In this document: positions 1 through 9,133 of the stretch, one piece after another
Numbering within the stretch: position 1 is the first letter of the stretch
Layout: each line of letters starts with the position of its first letter
DNA from: Cyprinodon diabolis
Lineage: Eukaryota; Chordata; Actinopteri; Cyprinodontiformes; Cyprinodontidae
DNA: 64,000 nt
Direction: 5' to 3'
NCBI GenBank assembly: GCA_030533445.1
Contig: CM060071.1
Span: 2,648,520-2,712,519, forward strand
The notes under the pieces: model-generated
Told to the model about the DNA's origin: nothing
The model's database searches: none
The model's input: only the letters and a program-made list of their open reading frames with translations
Program-made: the position numbers and the translations under genes

Positions 1-171
1 TAAATGAATGTGTTTATATTTTCATTGCTTCCTTATCAAACTGCTATCATGATTTCTTTTCACAAATATGAAATATTGCAGTGCATGTTTTAATGTTGAA
101 GCAGTATGAATGTTCTGCAGGTCTGTGGGGGCTGCAGTGGGACCCCAAACACACAGTAAACTCCTCCTTAC

Positions 172-351
172 CAACTTCCCCTCGTCCTCCGCCTGCAGTC
201 TCCCCGCCTCGTGTCTCTCCTCGCCGGGCCCTTGGGTCCTGCTGACCAGCCTCTCCTCTTCCAGCCTCAGCAGCTCTGCCACTGCAGCCTGGGCCAGATC
301 CTCTATGACAGCAGCGAGCTGAACGTGCATGGAGGCCGGGGAGCTCATCAT
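172..351 (-). CDS. First coding exon of a zinc-finger-type gene (rest off-window)
   Basis: Reading leftwards on the minus strand, two adjacent ATG codons (351-349 and 348-346) open a 60-codon exon. It ends at a consensus donor, TTG then GTAAGG, with the intron starting at 171. The peptide begins MMSSPASMHVQLAAVIEDL and continues AQAAVAELLRLEEER, an amphipathic helix. Teleost multi-C2H2 zinc-finger genes commonly start with such an exon (MSSPVSLHAQLAS...-like, AAVAEI core), so I infer the same family. The finger exon would lie left of coordinate 1. The open frame runs upstream to 441, but the tandem ATG is where the family homology begins. The product would be nuclear and DNA-binding; the exon itself carries no finger. 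Alternative: a lone exon of a decayed gene. Confidence 0.6.
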
Positions 352-797
352 GGCCGCCTGGGATTCAGCGGATCTCTGGAGGAGGAGGGAAATTGGAGGT
401 AAAACCAGGAGATAAACAACCTGAGAGGAGATTATCGACACAACCCGCAGCCCTAACTCCTCATCTAATCATGCCCCGGGTTTCACGGCGTTCGCTTTCT
501 GTTTTGTAGAAATCTCCAACATTTGCAGACGACAAAACATCCCAACTTCCTCTACAAACCACGCCTACTTTTGCTACGGTGGCCGAGGAAGCACAATTCC
601 CTTTCCATTCATTTTCATTACTGTTATATCTACAGTGTGTAATTTTCAGCGACATCTAACGTCCAGACTGCAGACCGCAGCAACATGAACAACCCCCCCC
701 CCACCGCTTCTCCCCCCCAACAGTACGGCGAGCGTTACGGGACAAAATGTCTTCCACGACGTACGCTTCACCTACCTTCTCAAGTGATGAGGTTTGT
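352..797. other. Upstream region of the leftward zinc-finger exon
   Basis: No gene is seen here. This would hold the 5' leader and promoter of the minus-strand exon at 172-351. It contains a C-rich run near 690-700 and ends with the octamer AGGTTTGT (790-797), the left target duplication of the next element. No TATA box is evident. Confidence 0.35.
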
Positions 798-1393
798 AGG
801 GAAGAATTATCCTGCCATAATGCAAGAGCACATGATTTCAATTTGAGAAAATAATTTCATCTTCTTGCACTCAAAACTTATAATGCTCACACTCAAAACA
901 TGCTCTCTCTCTCTCTCTCTCAAATATTTTCTCTTCTCTCTCAAATCTTTGTTTCTTCTCTCAGATTTAATGCTTCTTGCACAGATATTTTCTGCTCTTG
1001 CTTGCCTCCTTCTCTTCGCGCACAAACCGCGCTCTGCTCGGGTCTCAAATACGCTCGCAAACCTGTAGGCTCTGCTTGCGGATTTTTTCTGCTCTCTCTC
1101 GGATTGCAGCTGGATCGTCGCCTAGCAACCTTTCCAGCCAATAGAACGACAGCCTGGGAAAGGGTGCGCTTGTTTAACCCTACTGAGTGTGCCTGTGCTA
1201 CTACGCCACTTATAAGAGCGTCTGCTGAAACTGCTATTTACAGTAGTTTTGTGGCTCAATTAAGCAAAGTTCAGTACTTATGGATAACCCAAAAAATTCT
1301 GAATTAAGTAATTTTAAACAATTAGTGGTTTGTTATGTACAAAAGCAAAGAACCGACATATTATATTATTTTCTTGAAATACTTTGTTAGTAT
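798..1393 (+). repeat. Left inverted arm, with promoter-like content
   Basis: The arm carries a CT run at 901-920, then a stretch with many TCTCTCT and GCTC motifs. A CCAAT-type box follows (AGCCAAT, about 1137-1143), then a TTATAAGA motif near 1211, all oriented for transcription into the element. An open frame at 900-1307 has a close counterpart in the other arm. That follows from the inverted duplication and is not evidence of a protein. Confidence 0.65.
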
Positions 1394-1543
1394 AATGGCA
1401 AATCTTTACGTTTTACCCAGTCAGTGACTTATGGAGGTTTTAAAATGTTGTATGAGTGGACAATTGGTCCGAAAGAGGAGTCCAATCGCAGCTGAAGAAG
1501 GACATTACAGGGAAAGGAGACTTATGTCTTCTGAAAGCCACCA

Positions 1544-2649
1544 CACTGTAAAAACGACAACTCAAAATTGTTCAACTTACTAAGATTTTTGCATTCACTG
1601 ACAATAAAATTGCCAGTTGGAACTTGAACTGTCTTTTGTGAGCCAGTTGAACTCACTTTCATAAGTTTCTGATGAAAAGTTCATCTTATTCTATAAGTTG
1701 AGTTTACTTAGAAGTTGTAGTTGACACCCAGGCCGAGCGAGGTCAACTTATCTGCGCATGCTCATTTCAAATTTGTCATGGCAACCGGCTGCTACAGGGT
1801 TTCCGTGGATTTTCCCAGGAGCTGCCTTCTAAAGTTTGGTTCAGCCATCTGGTCACTCTGCTGGCGGTAACTTTCCCTGAGGACTCGTCCAAGAGAAGAC
1901 TAAGGCACTGGTTTCCTGTCATCTCTGGCAATATTGCATTATTTGTAAGGTTTTAACAGGAGTTGGAAAATAAAAAAATATATGCTGAAACCTGATTTGC
2001 TTTAAGCATAAGATTAGTTGTTTACATTGTGGAATTGTAAAACTGTTTTTGCCAAAGTGGTTCAAATAAAGATGCAAAATTTAACTGGTTTACTGTCAGG
2101 GCTGCTCAGTGCTGCAGTGGGTAGCACTGCTGCCTTGCAGCAAGAAGGTTCTGGGTTCGATTCCTGGCCTGGGGTCTCTCCTGGTACTCCGGTTTCCTCC
2201 AAAAACATGACTGTTAGGTTGATTGGCTTCTCTAAATTGTCCTTAGGTGTGAGTGTGTGCATGAATGGTTGTTAGTCCTGTGTGTCTGGTGACCTGTCCA
2301 GGGTGTACCCTGCACCACTAGTGACAAGGGTGTAAGTGGATGGATGGTTTACTGTCAGTGGATGATTTAAACTAAAAAATGTAAGTTATTACAAGGGATG
2401 GTAATCTGAATTTAAAATAACCTTTTACAGATAATCTGATTTTAAAATACGTTTTTACAGACTTGAAAGTTCCAGTAACTTGAATAAAAAAAACGTAGTT
2501 GGCAGAACTTGAAAAACTTAGCTGACACAACTTAATAATTGTAGTTCTACAAAACTTAAAAAATTAAGTTGATACCTTCAACTCAAAAATTCTGTGCAGC
2601 CGGTTGCCTTGAAATTTTGAGTTGAACTAACTTTTTTGTTTTTACAGTG
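1544..2649. mobile_element. Non-autonomous CACTG-type DNA element
   Basis: The ends are perfect mirror images, CACTGTAAAAAC at 1544 and GTTTTTACAGTG ending at 2649, with CA on both outer sides (1542-1543, 2650-2651) as a probable 2-bp target duplication. Inner copies of the motif TCAACTTA/TAAGTTGA also mirror each other (for example near 1579 and 2570). CACTG ends are known from animal EnSpm/CACTA and Chapaev elements; which one applies cannot be settled here. No transposase is visible. A SINE sits inside at 2100-2345. Confidence 0.55.
2100..2345 (+). mobile_element. tRNA-derived SINE with 13-bp target duplication
   Basis: The element is flanked by GGTTTACTGTCAG at 2087-2099 and again at 2346-2358, a perfect retroposition signature. 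The head has a polymerase III A-box-like TGCTGCAGTGGG and the B-box GGTTCGATTCC. The body contains the fish-wide strings CCAAAAACATGACTGTTAGG and GACCTGTCCAGGGTGTACCC, and the tail is GGATGGAT. Related copies lie at 17664-17925 (minus), 29655-29800 (decayed), 49690-49800 (minus fragment) and 51485-51760. Confidence 0.75.
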
Positions 2650-2844
2650 CACTGTTTTCACCTCAAAGGAGCTTTTCATTGGACTAACTATGCATTTTGT
2701 TGGCTATATCAGCAGGTTAATAAATAATAAGTACTGTATTATCATATTAAAATTGGTATTTATTTATTAAAATTTTATTATCATGTTTAATCAGGCCTCA
2801 AATTTTATATTTAGTTAACAGTGAGATTGTTAATTTTCGGAGGC

Positions 2845-3250
2845 GTGGGGGACTTGACCCTGGAAGAGAAATCTTTTTCTCCTGACTTCTATAAGAAAAT
2901 CAAAGTCAGGATTTTCTCTGACTGACAGCCCTGTGGCTGCAAGGCTATCAGTCTGCAGCACTGGGGCCTCCAGGCCACCGTCCTGTCTCCATTTCTCTTC
3001 ACCCTCTACACCTTCACCTTGTGGGCTGTGTGTCTGAGGGGAATGAGCTGGAGTACCGGTCAGTCATCATGGACTTTGTGGACTGTTGTGAGAAAAATCA
3101 CCTGTGTTTAAACCCCAGTTAGACCAAGGCGATGGTGATCGACTTCAGGAGACGACCCCGTGTGAACATTCAGGGGCAGGACATAGAAACTGGAGAGTTT
3201 CAAATACCTGGGTGTTCACGTCAATAAGAAAGCTGACTGGACACATAACA
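2845..3250 (+). pseudogene. Decayed LINE reverse-transcriptase fragment (L2/CR1-like)
   Basis: Pieces of a reverse transcriptase can be read across several frames: TVLSPFLFTLYT (near 2980-3015), then EYRSVIMDFVD, then MVIDFRRRPRVNIQGQDIE and KYLGVHVNKK. These match the region after the catalytic motif in fish L2/CR1-type LINEs. Stops and frameshifts break it and the YADD-type box is not intact, so it is inactive. It lies in the core of the long-inverted-repeat element. Confidence 0.55.
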
Positions 3251-3330
3251 CCATAATAATAATTGGAAATAACTATCCAACATTTTAACTTTTTGTAAAA
3301 AAAAAATATTTTTTTCCCCTACATTTTGAA

Positions 3331-3928
3331 ATCAATACAAACAAAGTATTTTAAGATAATAATTTAATATGTCGGTTCTTTGCTTTTGTACATAACAAAC
3401 CACTAATTGTTTAAAATTATTTAATTCAGAATTTTTTGGGTTATCCATAAGTACTGAACTTTGCTAAATCGAGCCACAAAACTACTGTAAATAGCGGTTT
3501 CAGCAGACGCTCTTATAAGTGGCGTAGTAGCACAGGCACACTCAGTAGGGTTAAACAAGCGCACCCTTTCCCAGGCTGTCGTTCTATTGGCTGGAAAGGT
3601 TGCTAGGCGACGATCCAACTGCAATCCGAGAGAGAGCAGAAAAAATACGCAAGCAGAGCCTACGGGTTTGCGAGCGTATTTGAGACCCGAGCAGAGCGCG
3701 GTTTGTGCGCGAAGAGAAGGAGGCAAGCAAGAGCAGAAAATATCTGTGCAAGAAGCATTAAATCTGAGAGAAGAAACAAAGATTTGAGAGAGCAGAGAAA
3801 ATATTTGAGAGAGAGAGAGAGAGCATGTTTTGAGTGTGAGCATTATAAGTTTTGAGTGCAAGAAGATGAAATTCTTTTCTCAAATTGAAATCATGTGCTC
3901 TTGCATTATGGCAGGATAATTCTTCCAT
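3331..3928 (-). repeat. Right inverted arm
   Basis: This is the reverse complement of 798-1393 with scattered substitutions and small indels, such as a shorter GA run at 3808-3823. Divergence is a few percent, so the arms are not freshly duplicated. Confidence 0.65.
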
Positions 3929-3936
3929 AGGTTTGT

Positions 3937-5433
3937 TTACATAGATCATTTTACAGATAGTATTTATTAGTATCTACAGTCCTATTTAGTACCGTCTGTA
4001 CCGTCTCAGCTCATCTCTCTCAACTTGCCGTAGTTACTTTCGAGCGTAATGGGCGATCTCGCAATCGCTAGTTTGTTGGCTCTGCGCTGCCGTAGCGCAA
4101 AGATGTCTGCCTCCTTGGCTGCGAGACCCGCTGCTATGTAATTATAAATAACGAATTCTAAGGCAACCAAATATTAAGGTTAAGAGGCTGAGCTCGTAGA
4201 TTATGATAAATAACATAGTTATGTATAATATATTACATTTCTGACTGTATATCCCTGTAATTATTACACACTGTAGCTTTAAAAGGATTATAATAAACAA
4301 CCTGGAGCCGATGAGACTATGGAGGACCAACTCTGCCATACTTAAAAATAAATACAGAAATAAATAAAGAAGCATACAATTAATTGCCACCAAAAATACA
4401 ATAAACAAATAAATGTAGATAGAAATTAAATTATACAGTGAGATATAAATGTATATATCTCTTTTACTGTAATTGGTTTCTTTATTTATTCGCCTTTGTT
4501 ATAATTACCTCATTTATTAATTGTCCATTATAATCGTCAACTTTATTTATTTATTACTTATTTTTTAAGTATTTATGTGCATGCGATAATATTTTTGTCT
4601 GTATTATTCTTTCTTTGTAATTTTTTACCCTCTTTATTTCTTAAACGCTATTTATTTCTGCCTGTTGTTTTTACATTTCTGTATGCATTTCTGTATCATT
4701 ATGTAAATGAGGAGGGGATGTGTCCTAGAGAGTCAACTTCTACTCAGTATCTGCTCAGTTTAATATCAGTTTAAAGCTGTTCACTCTAACAGAGAAGGAC
4801 CTTTCTCTTCTCTTTCTCCTCTGCCTACATCTTCTCCATACAGATCATATCTGCCACACTCTTACAAATTGCGGCTGCCTATAAGATGTGCATTATACTA
4901 CTAGACAAGTAATGAATGCACGTTTTGTTGCTTAATTGGGTCAGTCTGCATTTATCACATAAACATATTTACATAATTTCCTCCTTCAATTGTGTTTGAG
5001 ACAATTCAAGTGTTCGAGACAAACGCTATTTGGACAGTTGCAGGTGTTATTTTACAGTAGCCTGATAAACCAGACTAAATGTGAGATTAAATGTGTAGGC
5101 AAAAATTATTTTGGCCACTAGTGGGTGGGGCTAGTTTACTAGGCTAATTTTACAGCACAGACCCGCACACCTCAATGCCTCCTGTCTTTCATACATGGCT
5201 GTCAATATTTTCTATTAATTCCTCACTAATGAGAAAACAGAATCTCTTTAGAGTTTATCCTACTAAAATACAAAACTCGATCAGACTATCTTTGTCTTTA
5301 ATGTTGGTGTGTTCCTCTGTTACAAAAGGTGCGCTGTAGGAGGATTATGTTTTAGAATTTTGTGTACATTATGCTGTGGCCACTTATACGTTACATCAGG
5401 AGAACAAGTCTGTACCCGAATTAGTTTTTCAAA

Positions 5434-5436
<3 letters not shown>
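3937..5436. other. AT-rich intergenic stretch, no gene
   Basis: No coding exon is recognised. 3990-4140 is relatively GC-rich; the rest is AT-rich with many stops. The stretch ends at a TA dinucleotide array. Confidence 0.3.

Positions 5437-5513
<77 letters not shown>
5437..5513. repeat. (TA)n dinucleotide microsatellite
   Basis: About 77 bp of uninterrupted TA. The open frames across it encode only Tyr-Ile repeats and are artefacts. Confidence 0.95.
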
Positions 5514-5515
<2 letters not shown>

Positions 5516-5595
5516 ACCTTTAAAAAGTGTAAAAAAATAACAGAATAAGGTAAAAAAAAAAAGTATAGAAAAAATAGAAAAAACAAATAAAATAC

Positions 5596-5965
5596 TGTAC
5601 TTTCTGATAAAGCTTATAGTTAGAGTGGCTCAGGTTATCCTGAGCTATCTCTGTAGTTATGCTGCTATAGGCTTAGACTGCTGGAGGACATAGGGACCCC
5701 TTTTTCATCATTCTGCTTCATTCTATCTCTATTTTCCTACCCTCCAGAATTTCTTAGTTCAATCTCTAACACTATGCTCTCTCTGTTTTTTTCTCATGCT
5801 GAGTCTGGTTATGCTGGAGGTTTGTTCCTGTTAAGAGGGAGCTTTTTCTCTCCACTGTTGCTACAAGCATACTAAGTGTGAGGGTTTGCCTTCCAGTAAA
5901 GTGTAAAGGGCCTTGAGATGACATGTGTTGTGAATTGGCACTATATAAATAAACTGAATTGAAAT
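5596..5965 (+). mobile_element. 5'-truncated LINE 3' end (L2/CR1/Rex1-like)
   Basis: It starts with the last ORF2 codons (DKAYS then stop, near 5606-5621), followed by a 3' UTR with CTGCTATAGGCTTAGACTGC. It ends with TATAAATAAACTGAATTGAA. The same 3' UTR occurs reverse-complemented in the longer copy at 46904-48055, and a tail-only copy lies at 53645-53850. Confidence 0.65.
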
Positions 5966-6640
5966 GAGTTACTGTACATTGTTTTTATAAATATAAATGC
6001 AGTGCATAGGAAAAATAAATAATCAATATACAGCTGTGGACATTTTTACAGTATTTTACAGTATATATCAAACTGGTCCTAGTCACTCTATTACAGATGG
6101 AGTAATGTAATGAAAGTAATTCCTCCCTGGGATTATTCAAGTATTCCTGATTCCTGGTTGATGGGACAGGTGTTGTGAATGAAACGGTGCCCAGCTTGAA
6201 AGAGCTCCTGTGTGTCGCTGAATGTGAGCATTGATGACTGAAAGACATCTTCTGCCTCCATTGATCTGTTTACTATAGTGTGTTGAATTCATGTGGATTT
6301 AAAGACATTTCAATTAGTGGGAAAAATTGTAGGCGGAATATTAAAAAAAAAGTCTAATAAAATTATATAAAAATGTATGGGTGGCTGTGCTTTGCAACAT
6401 GCAAGAATCCTATCAGAATATTCTGTTACTTCTAACCACTCTAAGGATATAAAAATAGACTGAACCATTTGTTTGTTTTTCTGCAAAAAAACACAACCAT
6501 GGAAATCAGTTCAATATTCAGTGATTTAAAGTGGATTAAAATAGATTCTTTGCCTGCTCAACACGTAACAGTGCGGAGGTTTCGACCGCCCCAAGATGGC
6601 GCCTCCAAAACACGTCAGCGCCCGTAGGCAAAAGCGATTG
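5966..6640. other. No gene seen; possible old promoter fragment at the end
   Basis: AT-rich sequence without recognisable exons. Near 6590 there is CAAGATGGCGCC, a YY1-type motif often found at promoters or LINE 5' ends, but nothing downstream supports a gene. The last 15 bp adjoin the truncated L1 insertion. Confidence 0.3.
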
Positions 6641-6655
6641 ATGCGGAGTCTACTC

Positions 6656-7318
6656 GGTGAAAGAAGTCTCATTCAAACTCATTCACAGGATTTATCCTGT
6701 AAAAGACTACCTAAAAAAGTTTAAACCTGATATTCCTGTGAACTGCACTTTTTGTGATCTTCTCCCAGAAACTGTAACACATTTGTTTTGGTTGTGTCCA
6801 TACTCTTAGACGTTTTGGTTACACTTTTGCAACTATGTGAATTCAAATGTTATGAAAAATTTTCAGCTTCATTGGAAAAACATTTTATTTGGCTTTCAAC
6901 TGCAAAGTAAAATGTTTCCCAAACCTTTCCTTATCAATCTTTTAATTTTGTTGGCCAAATTTCACTTGCATAAATTTAAATTTCTAAAAAAAAAAAACGG
7001 ACTTTAAAGCTTATTTAATAGAAGTCAAACATTGTTTTCATACAATTCATCTTTCTTCTCATCAGAAAGCTCAAAAAACCATAACAATCTGTTCCCAACT
7101 AGAAATTCTAGACAACTTAATGTTGTAGAAGATATATTTATTTGTATGATACATACACATAAATATATATGACACTCCCCAGCGCATATGTTTGTATAAT
7201 TGCATGTTTTTTTCTCCTAACTGTACTTGTTTATTGTGACATACCCCCTGGCATATTTATTTGTTTGTTTTTTATATATTGTTGTGTGACTTTAAGTGAA
7301 ATAAAAAAAAAAAAAAAA
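6656..7318 (+). mobile_element. 5'-truncated L1 insertion with 15-bp target duplication
   Basis: ATGCGGAGTCTACTC occurs at 6641-6655 and again at 7319-7333, bracketing a 663-bp insert that ends in a poly(A) run after AATAAA-type sequence. The insert encodes the L1 ORF2 C-terminus (VKEVSFK, NCTFCDLLPETVTHLFWLCP), the same zinc-knuckle region present in the larger L1 at 12400-12550. A stop follows the CPYS codons. It is a dead copy made by target-primed reverse transcription. Confidence 0.85.
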
Positions 7319-7594
7319 ATGCGGAGTCTACTCTTATTCCCCGTCCACACAAAGTCAAAACGAACATGAAACGCTAATATTTTCCAAAACGTTTGTCGTA
7401 AAGACGGAGACGTAAAATAAATGTGATCGACCACACGAATGCATGAAAACGCTGCAAAATGTATGCCAGGCCTATAAGTGGCGCTGTGGTGCCAAAGCAA
7501 AAATAGGCAAAAACAGGCAACGATTGTGATACTGTCTCGCGCATGCGTGTTTAGAGGCGACGCTATAACGCATGCGTGTAAAAAATGCGGTTAG

Positions 7595-7709
7595 TTGAGC
7601 ATGTCTGTCTTGATCCACACTCCTTACTGGTTGGTGGCGGTAATGCACCATTTAGTTGTTTGCCAACCGCCATTAAAAACAAGAAGAAGAAGAAGAAGAA
7701 GAAGAAGAA
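7595..7709 (+). mobile_element. Short (AAG)n-tailed repeat, left part (split by L1)
   Basis: Contains GGTTGGTGGCGGTAATGCACC and GTTTGCCAACCGCC, strings of a short dispersed repeat with an AAG tail that I recognise from fish genomes. AAAAAATGCGGTTAG precedes it (7580-7594), and the near-identical AAAAAATGCGGTCAG follows the AAG tract after the L1 (13010-13024). This suggests a 15-bp target duplication around the repeat, with the L1 later landing in its AAG tail. Alternatively, these bases could be the L1's own 5' end. Confidence 0.45.
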
Positions 7710-7862
7710 CCGCTTCAAGATGGCGGAGTGAGGAGACGCTCCCTACCGAGATCTGCACATAAAATTCATAAAACGCGGTAAAGCCCTGACTATATAAACA
7801 ATAGCACTATTGATTCTCTACAAGACAACATAGACAACACAATACATATTAGTTACAATAAA

Positions 7863-8780
7863 ATGCCGAACCAGAAAGGAGCGAAAAGAGGTCTAGAAAC
7901 ATCCAAGTCCAAGCCTGCATCTGAGACGGCTAGCGAAGCTAACGTGGCTAGCGCTTCAACCGGTAACGCATTATTTGATAACTGCCACAACTACGCAGCT
8001 GCCCCCTTAACTTTGACTTTGAATGAGGAAGAAATTACCGACTTTCCTGCCCTACCTGTTACACCTCTGAAATCGCCAGCAGCGAAGAAGGTTATGTATG
8101 ATCGCAGCAACCCGGAGCCTTCTGCTACAAATGAGATCATATCCAGTCTGTCTGCGCTGATAAACGCCCGTTCTGACAATCTAGAGAGCATGGTGCAGGA
8201 GAACACGCTAAAGATTGAGGGTCTCAAAAAGACTATTGACTTTTTATACGCTGAAATGAATGATGTGAAGATGAAAGTGAATGATCTGGAAAAAAGAGTT
8301 ACAAGAGAAGAAGGTCGTGTGGATAACTACCAGCAGAGGCTTGGTGAATTGGAAAGATATTCCAGGAGGTGGAATCTCAAACTACAAGGAGCTGAAGAAA
8401 CTGAGAGAGAAGACATACGCAGAAAAGTGATAGAAATCTGCCAGTCAGTTCTACCAGAACATAAACACAAGCTGCCTGATGCCATCGACACTGTTCACCG
8501 TCTTGGAGCCAAACGTACAGGTAACACCAAACCTAGAGGGATCATCATTCAGTTCTCCTCCAGAGTCATCAGGGATGCAATATGGAAAGCAGCCAAGACA
8601 TCTTCGTACCTGAAGAACAACCAACTGAGATTCACTGAGGACCTGAGCAAGGATGACAGAGAACGACGCAATAAACTTTGGCCCTTGATAGACAAAGCCC
8701 GCAAGGAAGGTAAACCAGCGTACTTCGTTGGACGTCGTGGATTTATCAACAGATCAGAAGTCTTCCCTCCTTCACTCTAA
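7863..8780 (+). CDS. L1 ORF1 protein (intact, 305 aa)
   Basis: The ATG at 7863 opens an uninterrupted frame. The N-terminus (about residues 1-90) is Ser/Ala-rich and likely disordered. A coiled coil follows (about 95-165; LKKTIDFLYAEMNDV, VNDLEKRV). Next comes an RRM-like domain (about 165-260; RRWNLKLQG, then IIIQFSSRVIRDAIWKAAK) and the L1 C-terminal domain (RFTEDLSKDDRERRNKLWP, then GKPAYFVGRRGFIN). In L1 this protein trimerises, coats the element RNA and acts as a nucleic-acid chaperone in the cytoplasmic particle. The intact frame contrasts with the broken ORF2 and suggests fairly recent insertion. Confidence 0.85.
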   Translation: MPNQKGAKRGLETSKSKPASETASEANVASASTGNALFDNCHNYAAAPLTLTLNEEEITDFPALPVTPLKSPAAKKVMYDRSNPEPSATNEIISSLSALINARSDNLESMVQENTLKIEGLKKTIDFLYAEMNDVKMKVNDLEKRVTREEGRVDNYQQRLGELERYSRRWNLKLQGAEETEREDIRRKVIEICQSVLPEHKHKLPDAIDTVHRLGAKRTGNTKPRGIIIQFSSRVIRDAIWKAAKTSSYLKNNQLRFTEDLSKDDRERRNKLWPLIDKARKEGKPAYFVGRRGFINRSEVFPPSL

Positions 8781-9133
8781 ACGAATCCTTAGAAAGGATA
8801 ATTTCACCTTTTCATTTACAATTTAAGTGTGTTCTTCACTATACTCTCACATCCCGTTCTTTTTGAACATTATATATTCTCCTTTAGGCAATATATAATT
8901 TAGTTATGAAGTCTTACCTTGTTCTTGTTGTAAGATCCTAAAGTACCATAGTCAAACCAAAATAGATAGCAAAGTGCTATTTTTCAATTATCTCTCTTGT
9001 TTTATAAAAATTTAGTCGGACCTCTTACCGATTTACTACTCAAAGCGTGCAGCTATTGGTCCCCTTCCTTTGTGAACTCCACTTTATCATAAAAGTTTAG
9101 TTCTTGTTCTTTATTATCTGTTATTCTTCTTAA

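Larger units (their letters stand above)
798..3928. mobile_element. Long-inverted-repeat DNA element with 8-bp target duplication
   Basis: The first ~595 bp (798-1393) are repeated inverted at 3331-3928. The outer ends read AGGGAAGAATTATCCTGCC and, from the right end, ATGGAAGAATTATCCTGCC. The octamer AGGTTTGT lies just outside both ends (790-797 and 3929-3936), so this is one transposition unit of 3131 bp. An 8-bp duplication is typical of hAT, P and Zisupton/KDZ-type transposons. No transposase frame survives: the centre holds a nested CACTG element, a SINE and a LINE fragment. It is probably a non-autonomous foldback element; the superfamily is unresolved. Confidence 0.7.

Noticed and set aside
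900..1307. Matching 135- and 146-codon frames in both arms of the 798-3928 element
   Set aside because: Their similarity comes from the inverted duplication; composition is Leu/Ser-rich from CT repeats and no domain is recognisable.
5309..5586. Tyr-Ile repeat frames
   Set aside because: Produced by the TA microsatellite.
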